Shown piece by piece: positions 54,706 through 63,866 of a DNA stretch of 64,000 bases. Within the stretch, counting starts at the first letter, position 1, and the number at the start of each line of letters is the position of its first letter. The stretch comes from Thalassotalea loyana. Lineage in GTDB: Bacteria; Pseudomonadota; Gammaproteobacteria; Enterobacterales; Alteromonadaceae. A program made the translations under genes and the position numbers. The notes beneath the pieces were generated by a model. That model searched no databases and was not told the origin of the DNA. It worked only from the letters and a program-made list of their open reading frames with translations. Location: contig NZ_BSSV01000001.1 of assembly GCF_030161435.1 (NCBI RefSeq), forward strand, positions 806,001 through 870,000. The letters are read 5' to 3'.

Positions 54706-54747
54706 AACGGCTCCATGGTAAAACATTGGAGCCGTTGTGTTTTTTTT
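54706..54747 (+). terminator. terminator between bamB and der
   Basis: AACGGCTCCA and TGGAGCCGTT form a 10-bp stem with an 11-nt loop, followed by GTG and T8. It should end or attenuate the hisS-yfgM-bamB transcript before der. Confidence 0.85.
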
Positions 54748-54792
54748 GATTATCCCATTTTGAGGGGTAATAAAGAGTTTTTTGAGGTTTAC

Positions 54793-56262
54793 ATGCTTCC
54801 TGTAGTCGCCCTAGTTGGCAGACCAAACGTTGGTAAATCAACACTGTTTAATCGTTTAACTCGCTCGCGTGATGCATTGGTTGCCGATTATCCAGGACTT
54901 ACGCGTGACCGCCAATATGGTCAAGCACAAGTTGAAGATCATCCATTTATTGTTATCGATACTGGTGGTATCCATGGTGATGAAGAGGGTATTGATGCGT
55001 TAATGGCGGAACAGTCGTTAATGGCTGTTGAAGAAGCTGATGCCGTACTATTTTTAGTCGATGCACGTGCTGGCTTAACTGCGGCTGACCAAGCGATTGC
55101 TGAGTACCTACGTAAGCAAAACAAGCGTGTATTTCTTGTCGCCAATAAGGTTGATGGTATCGATGCTGACTCAGCCGTTGCTGAGTTTTATTCGCTCGCA
55201 CTAGGCGAAACAGTCCATCAAATCGCTGCTGCTCATGGCCGCGGTGTTACGCAATTATTAACCTTAGCACTTGAACCACATATTGCGGTTCTAGCTGAAG
55301 AAAAAGCGGCTGAGGCTGCTGCTCAAGAGAACGATGAAGCGTTTGATGGTGAGATTTTTGACGAAGATGGTGAACATTCACCACTGCAAGACGACAAAAT
55401 TAAGCTCGCTATTATTGGTAAACCAAATGTTGGTAAATCAACACTGACAAACCGAATTTTGGGTGAAGAGCGTGTTGTTGTTTATGACATGCCAGGCACA
55501 ACGCGTGACTCAGTCTACATCCCGATGGAACGCAACGGTCGTGAATACACATTAATTGATACTGCGGGTATCCGTCGTCGTAAAAACGTTAATGACGTTG
55601 TTGAAAAATACTCAGTGATTAAGACCTTACGTGCGATTGAAGATGCAAACGTGTGTTTGTTAATTATCGACGCTCGTGAAGGGATTACAGATCAAGACTT
55701 AAGCTTACTAGGCTTTATCTTAGAAGCTGGCCGATCATTAGTGCTTGCGGTTAACAAGTGGGATGGTATCGACGATTCTGTAAAAGATCGCATTAAGTCA
55801 GAGCTTGATCGTCGTTTAGGCTTTATCGATTTTGCTCGTATTCATTTTATTTCGGCACTTCATGGCACCGGTGTTGGTCATTTGTATGAGTCAGTTGAAG
55901 AAGCATTTGTTTCCGCGACTAAGCGTATTTCAACGTCAATGGTTACTAAGATATTAGACTTAGCTGTTTTTGATCACCAACCGCCGATGCACAATGGTCG
56001 TCGCATTAAGCTAAAATATGCCCATGCTGGTGGTTATAACCCGCCAATCATTGTTATCCATGGTAACCAGGCGCGCCACTTACCGCCTTCTTACAAGCGC
56101 TATTTGATGAACTACTACCGTAAGTCATTAAAGATTATGGGTACACCAATTAAGATTGAATTTAGGGAAACATCAAACCCGTTTGCCGGTAAGAAGAAGT
56201 TAAGTTATACCGAGCAAAAGAAGAAAGCACGCGCTACTCAAGGGTATAAAAAGCCAGAATAA
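54793..56262 (+). CDS. der: ribosome-assembly GTPase Der (EngA)
   Basis: Der has two tandem GTPase domains and a KH domain and is needed for 50S maturation. With start ATG 54793 (GAGG 5 bp upstream) the protein is 489 residues. An in-frame ATG at 54715 lies inside the terminator stem and is rejected. G1 motifs are 'GRPNVGKST' in domain 1 and 'GKPNVGKST' in domain 2, with 'DTGG', 'NKVDG', 'DTAGIRRR' and 'NKWDG'. The C-terminal KH-like region ends in '[16 protein letters not shown]'. Confidence 0.97.
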   Translation: MLPVVALVGRPNVGKSTLFNRLTRSRDALVADYPGLTRDRQYGQAQVEDHPFIVIDTGGIHGDEEGIDALMAEQSLMAVEEADAVLFLVDARAGLTAADQAIAEYLRKQNKRVFLVANKVDGIDADSAVAEFYSLALGETVHQIAAAHGRGVTQLLTLALEPHIAVLAEEKAAEAAAQENDEAFDGEIFDEDGEHSPLQDDKIKLAIIGKPNVGKSTLTNRILGEERVVVYDMPGTTRDSVYIPMERNGREYTLIDTAGIRRRKNVNDVVEKYSVIKTLRAIEDANVCLLIIDAREGITDQDLSLLGFILEAGRSLVLAVNKWDGIDDSVKDRIKSELDRRLGFIDFARIHFISALHGTGVGHLYESVEEAFVSATKRISTSMVTKILDLAVFDHQPPMHNGRRIKLKYAHAGGYNPPIIVIHGNQARHLPPSYKRYLMNYYRKSLKIMGTPIKIEFRETSNPFAGKKKLSYTEQKKKARATQGYKKPE

Positions 56263-56350
56263 CGTCAAAAATAGTAGCCATAGCATTGATTTTGTTATGG
56301 CTTTTGGCTAGTGTAAATCTTTAGTTAATAGGTAAGTTTTCGTAGGAATT

Positions 56351-57037
56351 ATGGCTAGCCAAGTTGATGTAGATACCAATGAAAGACTGTATCGCAATGT
56401 TGGATTACTTCAACCCGGTGCTACAGTCACCATAGACGTGAGCACGCCAGCTGGTAAACGTGGAAAATTTAGAACCACCTTTATTGGTTACTTACCAAAA
56501 CGCTATGTCCTTATCCAAATGCCGGACAAAGCAAAATTAGGCAACTTCGCACAATATATTTATCCAGATACAACGTTAACAGTTCGCGGCCTAATTGAAG
56601 GGCACGAGGGCGCCGTGGTTGCTTTTGTTGGCGTGGTGATTCAAACCCTTCAAATTCCTTCTCGCATTATTGTTTTAGACTTCCCAACGCGTGTGTCATT
56701 ACAAACACTGCGTAGTGCCATGCGTATCGATACCGATATCGCAATCAAGATCGGCGTAGATAAGGAGTTTTGGCAAGCCAAAATGCTCGATTTATCGATA
56801 AATGGTTGTCAGATCTCGGTGCCAAATGCCGAAACCTTATTGTTGGCCAATGATAAGCCAGTTTCGATTACCATTGAGAATGTGTCGGGCGTGGCTGATG
56901 TTAAGCTAACTGGGCAAATTTGTAATGTAAAACAGCAAATTAACGACGTATCTCTTGGAGTTAAGTTTAAAAGCGAGGATAAAGAAAAAGTCGCTAAACT
57001 ACTCAAAGAAACGGTTACGCTAGAGACTGAAACCTAA
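56351..57037 (+). CDS. PilZ-domain (c-di-GMP binding) protein with YcgR-like N-terminus
   Basis: The 228-residue protein has an N-terminal YcgR-type beta-domain ('YLPKRYVLIQMPDKAK', 'VRGLIEGHEGAVVAFV') and a C-terminal PilZ domain with the two c-di-GMP motifs: RxxxR ('RSAMR') and DxSxxG ('DLSINGC'). Both motifs intact suggest a functional receptor, probably controlling motility or pili. It ends 4 bp before the convergent xseA stop. Confidence 0.86.
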   Translation: MASQVDVDTNERLYRNVGLLQPGATVTIDVSTPAGKRGKFRTTFIGYLPKRYVLIQMPDKAKLGNFAQYIYPDTTLTVRGLIEGHEGAVVAFVGVVIQTLQIPSRIIVLDFPTRVSLQTLRSAMRIDTDIAIKIGVDKEFWQAKMLDLSINGCQISVPNAETLLLANDKPVSITIENVSGVADVKLTGQICNVKQQINDVSLGVKFKSEDKEKVAKLLKETVTLETET

Positions 57038-57041
57038 TTGT

Positions 57042-58385
57042 TTATTTGCTATTTGGTTTTATGTCAGTGATTGTCGCATTAATCATTCCGTCATTCACCT
57101 GAATAGAGAGTCCATCACTCACGTTTACTTGCTCTATAGTGCGTACTATTTTATCGCTATTATCTCTTGTCACACTGTAACCACGCGCTATTGTTGCCAA
57201 CGGGCTAATTAAATGAAGCTGTTCAATAACATGGCTAAATTCTGCTTTACGAGAATCGAGCTGGTTTTTGGTTGTGTTAACTAATCGAGAGTGCAAACTT
57301 AGCTGCAACTCTTGCCACTGTTTAACTTGCTTCATTGGGTTTACTTGATTAAGTCTGTGACTTAAACGTTCAACTTGATTAACGGTTATCGTTTTTTGTT
57401 GTTCAATAACACGCAATAATCGATGATTTAGCTCATCGACTTGTTGTTGTTTCAATTGAAGCTTTTGCACAGGGTGACATTGTTGATGACGGTGACTTAA
57501 ATGATTGAGCTTTTCCTGCCAACGAATAATGTTGGTTTGCAAACGCGTCCTTAGCTGTTGAACAAGTTGTTGTTGCTGCGCCATCATTTGAGCCAGCTCA
57601 CCCGACACCAGTTCTGCTGCGGCTGATGGGGTTGGTGCACGTGTATCAGCAACAAAGTCGCTTAACGTGGTATCAATTTCATGACCTACCGCGCTAATAA
57701 CAGGAAGTTGTGATGCGGCAATAGCACGGACAACGTTTTCTTCGTTGAAACACCATAAGTCTTCGAGCGAGCCGCCACCACGACCTACAATTAATACGTC
57801 ACATTCCATACGTTGATTGGCACGCATAATACTGTGGGCGATTTGTGCTGACGCTTGTTCACCCTGCACCAAACATGGATAGATAATCACGTTCAGTAGT
57901 GGGTTTCGGCGTGAGACTACCGCTAAAATATCTTGAATAGCAGCGCCAGTAGGTGAGGTAACAATACCTACCGTTGTTATATTTTCTGGCAATGGTTGTT
58001 TGCGGGCTAAATCAAACAACCCTTCTTGGCTTAGCTGTGCTTTTAGTTGCTCGTATTGTTGGCGTAAAAGGCCATCGCCTGCGTCTTCCATTTGCTCAAT
58101 GATCAATTGAAAGTCGCCACGCGGCTCATACAACGAAACTTTAGCCCTGACTAATACTTGTTGACCATTTCTTGGTTGGATACGGACACGTCGGTTGTTG
58201 CCGCGAAACATGGCACAACGCACTTGGGATTTTTGATCTTTTAGTGATAAATACCAATGACCCGAGCTTGCGGCGATGAAATTTGATATTTCACCAGTTA
58301 GCCAAACCGTATTTAGCTCGGATTCCAGCATAAAACGTACTTTTTGTGTTAGCTGACTGACTTGTAAAACGTGCGGATTGCTCAT
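57042..58385 (-). CDS. xseA: exodeoxyribonuclease VII large subunit
   Basis: XseA with XseB degrades single-stranded DNA. The 447-residue protein has the OB-fold start 'SQLTQKVRFMLESELNTVWL', cut here as 'VRFMLESELNTVWLTGEIS', 'GHWYLSLKDQKSQVRCAMF', and the catalytic core 'GIVTSPTGAAIQDIL', 'VGRGGGSLEDLWCFN', 'SAVGHEIDTTLSDFVAD'. The C-terminal part is a long Gln-rich coiled coil. Divergent from guaB; xseB is not in the window. Confidence 0.96.
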   Translation of the reverse strand: MSNPHVLQVSQLTQKVRFMLESELNTVWLTGEISNFIAASSGHWYLSLKDQKSQVRCAMFRGNNRRVRIQPRNGQQVLVRAKVSLYEPRGDFQLIIEQMEDAGDGLLRQQYEQLKAQLSQEGLFDLARKQPLPENITTVGIVTSPTGAAIQDILAVVSRRNPLLNVIIYPCLVQGEQASAQIAHSIMRANQRMECDVLIVGRGGGSLEDLWCFNEENVVRAIAASQLPVISAVGHEIDTTLSDFVADTRAPTPSAAAELVSGELAQMMAQQQQLVQQLRTRLQTNIIRWQEKLNHLSHRHQQCHPVQKLQLKQQQVDELNHRLLRVIEQQKTITVNQVERLSHRLNQVNPMKQVKQWQELQLSLHSRLVNTTKNQLDSRKAEFSHVIEQLHLISPLATIARGYSVTRDNSDKIVRTIEQVNVSDGLSIQVNDGMINATITDIKPNSK

Positions 58386-58530
58386 AAAACTATGTTTCTT
58401 TTTGGTTTTTACACTTTTCTTAGCAATAGTATAAATTTTTTAAAGAATTAAGTTTACCTATTTTAATAAAACGGTTAAAATTCTGCCGCAATATTAAATC
58501 CACTTCCTTCTACCTTGGTGAGATATTGCG

Positions 58531-60003
58531 ATGCTACGAATTGCCCAAGAAGCACTAACATTTGATGATGTTCTATTAGTACCTGCCCATTCTACGGTAC
58601 TGCCTCATACTGCCGACTTAACTACCAAACTTACGCGTGACATTACGTTAAACGTACCTATGGTTTCTGCGTCTATGGACACAGTAACTGAAGCTCGTTT
58701 AGCAATAACACTTGCGCAAGAAGGTGGTATTGGTTTTATTCACAAAAACATGACCATTGCTGAACAAGCTAAAAATGTTCAGCAAGTGAAAAAGTACGAG
58801 AGTGGTGTTGTTTCACACCCTGTAACTGTTTCTCCTGATGTTTCAATTGAAACGGTTATGCGATTAGCAGACGATTTAGGCTTCTCTGGCTTCCCAGTAG
58901 TAGACGCTGATAACAACTTAGTTGGTATTATCACAGGCCGTGACTTACGCTTTGAAACTGACTTAGCAAAAACTGTGTCTGAATTAATGACACCAAAAGC
59001 GAAGTTAATCACGGTAAAAGCAGGCGCTCAACGTGAAGACATTCTTAGCTTAATGCATGAGCACCGCATTGAGAAAATTTTAGTAGTTGATGATGCATTC
59101 AAGCTTGAAGGTATGATCACAGTAAAAGATTACAAAAAAGCCGAAAGCAAGCCAAATGCATGTAAGGACGAGTTTGGTCGTTTACGTGTAGGTGCTGCTG
59201 TTGGTGTTGGCGCAGGTACTGACGAGCGTATCGACGCATTAGTAGAAGCTGGCGTTGACGTGTTATTAATCGATACATCACACGGTCACTCACAAGGTGT
59301 TATTGACCGTGTTGCCGAAACACGTAACAAGTACCCTGATTTACAAATCATTGCTGGTAATGTGGCAACAGGTGGCGGTGCTAAAGCATTAGCAGACGCA
59401 GGTGTTGACGCGGTTAAGGTAGGTATTGGCCCAGGTTCAATTTGTACAACACGTATCGTAACAGGTGTTGGTGTACCACAGTTAACTGCTATTTCTGATG
59501 CAGTTGAAGCATTAAAAGGTACAGGTATTCCAGTTATTGCTGACGGTGGTATTCGATTCTCAGGTGACATCGCTAAAGCATTAGTTGCTGGTGCTCACTG
59601 TGTAATGGTGGGTTCAATGTTCGCTGGTACTGAAGAGTCACCAGGTGAAGTTGAGCTATACCAAGGTCGTTACTACAAGTCATACCGTGGTATGGGCTCA
59701 TTAGGTGCGATGGCACAAAAAGAAGGTTCTTCTGACCGTTACTTCCAAAAAACAGATGGTGAAGCTGACAAGTTAGTACCAGAAGGTATTGAAGGTCGTG
59801 TTGCTTATAAAGGTCCTGTGGCTGCAATTATCCATCAACAAATGGGCGGTTTACGTTCATCAATGGGCTTAACGGGTAGTGCAACAATTGAAGATATGCG
59901 CACTAAACCTCAGTTTATGAAGATCACGGCTGCAGGTATGGGTGAGTCTCACGTACATGATGTAACCATCACGAAAGAAGCACCTAACTACCGCATGGGT
60001 TAG
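58531..60003 (+). CDS. guaB: inosine-5'-monophosphate dehydrogenase
   Basis: GuaB oxidises IMP to XMP, the committed step to GMP. The 490-residue protein has '[17 protein letters not shown]', two CBS domains (about 95-205: '[20 protein letters not shown]'-type strands), the catalytic loop 'GPGSICTTR' with Cys305, '[10 protein letters not shown]', and the flap '[10 protein letters not shown]'. GGTGAG precedes the start. Separated from guaA by 186 bp that hold a structured hairpin element. Confidence 0.98.
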   Translation: MLRIAQEALTFDDVLLVPAHSTVLPHTADLTTKLTRDITLNVPMVSASMDTVTEARLAITLAQEGGIGFIHKNMTIAEQAKNVQQVKKYESGVVSHPVTVSPDVSIETVMRLADDLGFSGFPVVDADNNLVGIITGRDLRFETDLAKTVSELMTPKAKLITVKAGAQREDILSLMHEHRIEKILVVDDAFKLEGMITVKDYKKAESKPNACKDEFGRLRVGAAVGVGAGTDERIDALVEAGVDVLLIDTSHGHSQGVIDRVAETRNKYPDLQIIAGNVATGGGAKALADAGVDAVKVGIGPGSICTTRIVTGVGVPQLTAISDAVEALKGTGIPVIADGGIRFSGDIAKALVAGAHCVMVGSMFAGTEESPGEVELYQGRYYKSYRGMGSLGAMAQKEGSSDRYFQKTDGEADKLVPEGIEGRVAYKGPVAAIIHQQMGGLRSSMGLTGSATIEDMRTKPQFMKITAAGMGESHVHDVTITKEAPNYRMG

Positions 60004-60100
60004 TTCTTCGTGAGTAAGTGATTTAGCTGCGTTAGAAGTACTCATTTGGCGAGCCAAACTCCGTGCTTCTGCCTTGCTAAATCGCTTATCACTGTGAACT
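60002..60100 (+). repeat. structured hairpin element after guaB (CTCA/CTCCG type)
   Basis: Nested arms: AGTTC/GAACT (60002-60006, 60096-60100), GATTTAGC/GCTAAATC (60020-60027, 60076-60083), and a 37-nt core (60034-60070): AGAAG, TA, CTCA, palindrome TTTGGCGAGCCAAA, CTCCG, TG, CTTCT. The core repeats the layout of the element after ndk with different stem bases. Confidence 0.78.
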
Positions 60101-60189
60101 ATCTCCATACTAGCCGATAGTTTGTATAAAAATTCTTAAAAGGTTGGTCGATAAGACCAGCCTTCACTTTAAAATTTATAGGGTTTGAT

Positions 60190-61767
60190 ATGACCAAAGA
60201 TATCCATGATTCACGAGTCCTCATCTTAGACTTCGGTTCTCAATACACTCAATTAATTGCGCGTCGCGTACGTGAAATTGGTGTTTACTGTGAGCTTTGG
60301 GCGTGGGACGTTACTGAAGAGCAAATTAAAGAGTTTAACCCAACAGGTATCATCTTAGCGGGTGGCCCAGAGAGTGTAACTGAAGCCGATTCACCACGTG
60401 CACCAGAATACGTATTTAATGCAGGTGTCCCTGTATTAGGTATTTGTTACGGCATGCAAACAATGGCTGAGCAACTTGGCGGTGGCGTACAATCTTCAGA
60501 GCATAAAGAATTTGGTTATGCTGGTGTTGAAATCATCAAGCAATCTTCATTATTCAAGAACATTGAAGATTCAATTGGTGCAAACGGCAACGCTGTTTTA
60601 GACGTGTGGATGAGCCACGGTGACAAAGTATCTGCAATCCCTGCTGGTTTTGAAACAATCGCTCAAACGCCAAGCTGTGCACACGCTGCAATGGCGAATG
60701 AAGAGAAAAATTTTTACGGCGTTCAGTTCCACCCAGAAGTAACGCACACAAAACAAGGTATGCGTATTTTAGAGCACTTTGTTGTTGATATTTGTCAGTG
60801 TGAAAAGCTTTGGACAGCAAGCTCAATTATCGAGGATGCCGTTGAAAAAATGAAAGCTCAAGTTGGTGACGACGAAGTTATTCTTGGCTTATCAGGTGGT
60901 GTTGATTCATCAGTTGTTGCGATGCTATTACACCGTGCAATTGGCGACAAACTAACCTGTGTATTCGTTGACAATGGTCTACTTCGTTTGAACGAAGGTC
61001 AGCAAGTAATGGATATGTTTGGTGATCACTTTGGTTTAAACATTGTACACGTAAATGCTGAGCAACGTTTCTTAGACCGTTTGGCAGGTGTTGATGATCC
61101 AGAAGCAAAACGCAAGATCATTGGTAACGTATTCGTTGAAGTATTCGACGAAGAAGCCGGCAAACGTTCAAATGCTAAGTGGTTAGCACAAGGTACAATT
61201 TACCCTGACGTTATTGAATCTGCTGCCTCTAAAACAGGTAAAGCACACGTGATTAAGTCTCACCACAATGTTGGTGGCTTACCAGAAGATATGGAATTAG
61301 GCTTAGTTGAGCCACTACGTGAATTGTTTAAAGATGAAGTACGTAAAATTGGTTTAGAGTTAGGTTTACCTTACGACATGCTTTACCGTCACCCATTCCC
61401 TGGTCCAGGTTTAGGTGTACGTGTATTAGGTGAAGTGAAGAAAGAATACTGTGACTTACTTCGTCGCGCAGACGCTATCTTCATTGAAGAGTTACACAAG
61501 CATGACTTATACAACAAAGTAAGCCAAGCGTTCACTGTGTTCTTACCAGTACGCTCTGTAGGTGTAATGGGCGACGGTCGTAAGTACGACTGGGTTGTAA
61601 GTTTACGTGCAGTTGAAACGATTGACTTCATGACCGCTCACTGGGCACACTTACCATACGATTTCTTGGGCTTAGTATCTAACCGCATTATTAATGAAAT
61701 CGACGGTATTTCACGCGTGGTTTACGACGTTTCAGGCAAGCCACCAGCAACGATTGAATGGGAATAA
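60190..61767 (+). CDS. guaA: GMP synthase (glutamine-hydrolysing)
   Basis: GuaA aminates XMP to GMP. The 525-residue enzyme (E. coli also 525) has the class I amidotransferase Cys86 in '[15 protein letters not shown]', His/Glu in 'QFHPEVTHT', the PP-loop '[13 protein letters not shown]' and the XMP-binding C-terminal dimerisation domain ('[15 protein letters not shown]', 'PPATIEWE'). Follows guaB in the same direction. Confidence 0.98.
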   Translation: MTKDIHDSRVLILDFGSQYTQLIARRVREIGVYCELWAWDVTEEQIKEFNPTGIILAGGPESVTEADSPRAPEYVFNAGVPVLGICYGMQTMAEQLGGGVQSSEHKEFGYAGVEIIKQSSLFKNIEDSIGANGNAVLDVWMSHGDKVSAIPAGFETIAQTPSCAHAAMANEEKNFYGVQFHPEVTHTKQGMRILEHFVVDICQCEKLWTASSIIEDAVEKMKAQVGDDEVILGLSGGVDSSVVAMLLHRAIGDKLTCVFVDNGLLRLNEGQQVMDMFGDHFGLNIVHVNAEQRFLDRLAGVDDPEAKRKIIGNVFVEVFDEEAGKRSNAKWLAQGTIYPDVIESAASKTGKAHVIKSHHNVGGLPEDMELGLVEPLRELFKDEVRKIGLELGLPYDMLYRHPFPGPGLGVRVLGEVKKEYCDLLRRADAIFIEELHKHDLYNKVSQAFTVFLPVRSVGVMGDGRKYDWVVSLRAVETIDFMTAHWAHLPYDFLGLVSNRIINEIDGISRVVYDVSGKPPATIEWE

Positions 61768-61798
61768 AAAAGCGTTAATACGTTAAGTTATTTCATTG

Positions 61799-61826
61799 AA
61801 AATGCGCTCAATTGAGCGCATTTTTT
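61799..61826 (+). terminator. terminator after guaA
   Basis: AAAATGCGCTCAA and TTGAGCGCATTTT form a perfect palindrome, followed by T-run. Confidence 0.88.
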
Positions 61827-61881
61827 GTTTTTGGGCGGCGTAAAATAAACACCGAGAAAGTGAAGGGAGTAGCCGCTAAAG

Positions 61882-62097
61882 TTAGATAAACGATTCAATA
61901 ATGCCAATCGCATGAGCAACAAAAATAATTGCACCACAAATTAACAGCCCAGTGCCCGCAGATGTTGGGTTACTTGATGCAGAATTACCGCTCGAGCTCT
62001 TGTTATCGCGAAGTTGTTTCCCTTTAATCATCATACCCACCGCAATGATCATGAGGACCCCGTTGATTAGCAATGAGGAGGTTAATTCTGGTGACAC
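61882..62097 (-). CDS. small membrane protein, 71 residues
   Basis: Two hydrophobic segments (about 8-24 and 49-68) flank a Ser/Asn-rich linker. Start is GTG 62097 with AAGGA 7 bp upstream. No family recognised. Last in a run of small minus-strand membrane protein genes. Confidence 0.6.
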   Translation of the reverse strand: MSPELTSSLLINGVLMIIAVGMMIKGKQLRDNKSSSGNSASSNPTSAGTGLLICGAIIFVAHAIGIIESFI

Positions 62098-62163
62098 GTT
62101 TTTTCCTTGATGCTCTTTGATGTTCTAATTGTCGCTTGTATTAAAAGAAACTGCGGTTAACAA

Positions 62164-62484
62164 CTATGACTTCTTAGTGTTAATCAACGGTTCATGCTCG
62201 TACAGTTTAATGAGCGCATCTATGCGTTTATGGATACGGTTTATAGAACCAAAATCTGATCGTACGACACTAAAAGCAATTAGCAGTAATAAAAATTTAC
62301 TATCGAGTAAAAAAGAGCCTTCTTCAACGAAAAAACTGATTAATCCAATAACAGCCATCGAAAGTATGACATCCACGTATTGGGTATAACGCCATGGCTT
62401 TAATGACTCAAGTTCGGCCATTATTTTCGTGCGTCGTTCTTCATCATATTCCGCTAGTTTTCTTTCTGCTTGTGTTTCACTCAT
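62164..62484 (-). CDS. two-helix membrane protein, 106 residues
   Basis: A charged N-terminal helix ('SETQAERKLAEYDEERRTKI') precedes two hydrophobic segments (about 38-56 and 58-75) and a cytoplasmic tail with 'INRIHKRIDALIKLYEHE'. The start overlaps the stop of the upstream gene by 8 bp, so the pair is translationally coupled. Function unknown. Confidence 0.65.
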   Translation of the reverse strand: MSETQAERKLAEYDEERRTKIMAELESLKPWRYTQYVDVILSMAVIGLISFFVEEGSFLLDSKFLLLLIAFSVVRSDFGSINRIHKRIDALIKLYEHEPLINTKKS

Positions 62485-62695
62485 AGTTTGATATTTCCCT
62501 TTGTTTTAACTCAGCCTTTCCTTGTTTATGGGCAATTACATACCCCACAAAATATAGTAAACCAACAGCACTCAGAAACACGATCGAAGCCGTATTTAGG
62601 TTAAGGTTGCCAAAAATGATTAGGTCATTTAACAGTAAGGCAAAACAAACCATCATCCCTGCAACAAAACCAGATTTTTTGTGTTTTAGGTTCAT
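62477..62695 (-). CDS. two-helix membrane protein, 72 residues
   Basis: Hydrophobic segments at about 10-29 and 35-54, basic start 'MNLKHKKSG' and polar tail. Overlaps the 106-residue gene by 8 bp. AGGAAG lies upstream of the start. No family recognised. Confidence 0.62.
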   Translation of the reverse strand: MNLKHKKSGFVAGMMVCFALLLNDLIIFGNLNLNTASIVFLSAVGLLYFVGYVIAHKQGKAELKQREISNYE

Positions 62696-62763
62696 CAGTT
62701 ACTTCCTATTATTATCTTTCTCGTTATTTATCCGCTTTTTGGCTTTTCTAATGAATCGAATTG

Positions 62764-62976
62764 TTAGTCTGCTTTAAGGATCTTATTCGTTTTTGACATA
62801 CGCAGTGGCTTAATCAAGTTATCCCAAATAACGAGTGCGCCAATCACTACGTACAAACTTTTTTTCACCAAGAAGATCCCAACCTCTCCATTGGTTGGCC
62901 AGTAAAATAAAAGATCTATTACCCCTGTAATAAACAATACTAAACCTAAAGCGGTCCAAAATTTATTAATCTTCAT
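62764..62976 (-). CDS. two-helix membrane protein, 70 residues
   Basis: I start at ATG 62976 (CAGGAAAATACA upstream gives an AGGA site) rather than at a far upstream in-frame ATG, whose extra 45 residues are of low quality and overlap the neighbouring gene. The product begins 'MKINKFWTALGLVLF' and has two hydrophobic segments (about 7-24 and 32-51) and a basic end. Unknown function. Confidence 0.6.
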   Translation of the reverse strand: MKINKFWTALGLVLFITGVIDLLFYWPTNGEVGIFLVKKSLYVVIGALVIWDNLIKPLRMSKTNKILKAD

Positions 62977-63010
62977 TGTATTTTCCTGAGTAATCCATTT
63001 TCTTTTGAGG

Positions 63011-63208
63011 TTATCTTCGCATTTGGTTTTCAGGTAAGTCTCTAATAACGAGAAAGTAATATACGAAATAGCCGAGCCACGAAATAAAAAAAGACATGAG
63101 GAACCACACAAGCTTATGTGTACCTGAGGCTTTTCTTGATGCTAAAGCGAGGATCCAGGGTAAAATCGACAGCGCCAAAATGACGAGCGGTGTAAGAAAG
63201 ATTTCCAT
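63011..63208 (-). CDS. small membrane protein with PLDc_N/immunity-like pattern
   Basis: The 65-residue product has two membrane segments joined by 'SRKASGTHKLVWFLMSFF', and then 'ISWLGYFVYYFLVIR'. The 'W...SWLGY..YYF' pattern resembles the phospholipase-D N-terminal/superinfection-immunity-like small membrane families. AAGGA precedes the ATG. The resemblance is a pattern only. Confidence 0.6.
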   Translation of the reverse strand: MEIFLTPLVILALSILPWILALASRKASGTHKLVWFLMSFFISWLGYFVYYFLVIRDLPENQMRR

Positions 63209-63305
63209 TTCAAATAATTCCTTAAAGTAATACGTAATACAGTGCCTCTCTAGAGGCTAATACCTTGCTCTTAATTGTTTTATTGTCAAAACAAAGTAAG
63301 TTTTA

Positions 63306-63752
63306 TCATATGGGGCGTTTACTAAGTTGCCCCCACGATTGATAGAGTCCAAGCGCATACAATAACCCAATCGCTAAACATATACTTGAACTTACATACC
63401 AAAAGTTTTGGCTATTCTCTGGGAACATGGGCATAAGCCAAGGGAACGAGATACCTCGCAGTATAAATATCGATGAAATTAACATAAGCGCTAAACGACT
63501 AAAAGGGAGGCGCCTAATCACTTGCGCACCGGAAAGGCCATATAAGGACCAACTCGCCAGCACAACAACGATAAACGAGGTTACAATCGTTGGGTACCAA
63601 AGTCCTTGCTCCGCCATCACAGCCATTTGTTCACCTGCACCAAAAAAACGATACCAGCTAGCGCCAAAAATAATACAGCCGATATGCGCAAATGCTGCGA
63701 GTGCGACAAAAAATGAACCTAAGATGAATGGTTTGTTTAAACCAGTAAGCAT
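63306..63752 (-). CDS. four-helix membrane protein, 148 residues
   Basis: Four hydrophobic segments (about 8-28, 52-75, 83-100, 115-138) with 'FGASWYRFFGAGEQM' between the first two. AAGGAT lies before the ATG. The overall look is of an uncharacterised integral membrane family; no catalytic motif is seen. First complete gene of the small membrane protein run when read on the minus strand. Confidence 0.68.
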   Translation of the reverse strand: MLTGLNKPFILGSFFVALAAFAHIGCIIFGASWYRFFGAGEQMAVMAEQGLWYPTIVTSFIVVVLASWSLYGLSGAQVIRRLPFSRLALMLISSIFILRGISFPWLMPMFPENSQNFWYVSSSICLAIGLLYALGLYQSWGQLSKRPI

Positions 63753-63866
63753 GATTAATCCTTTTATGCTTCAAATTATCTGTACTTTTTTTGCGTAATG
63801 CGCACTATTAATATCAAGCTAAAAAGTGGCTAAACTCATCCTTGTTATTTGTGCATGATCCCGTAT

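Noticed and set aside
54715-54792. N-terminal extension of Der starting at ATG 54715
   Set aside because: That ATG lies in the terminator hairpin and the added residues do not look like Der; ATG 54793 has GAGG and begins directly with the G-domain.
56276-56302. Inverted repeat AGCCATA/TATGGCT after der as a terminator
   Set aside because: The stem is only 7 bp with a 13-nt loop and the T-run is short, so it is too weak to annotate.
62977-63111. N-terminal extension of the 70-residue membrane protein
   Set aside because: It overlaps the neighbouring 65-residue gene in another frame and lacks a ribosome-binding site; ATG 62976 has AGGA.
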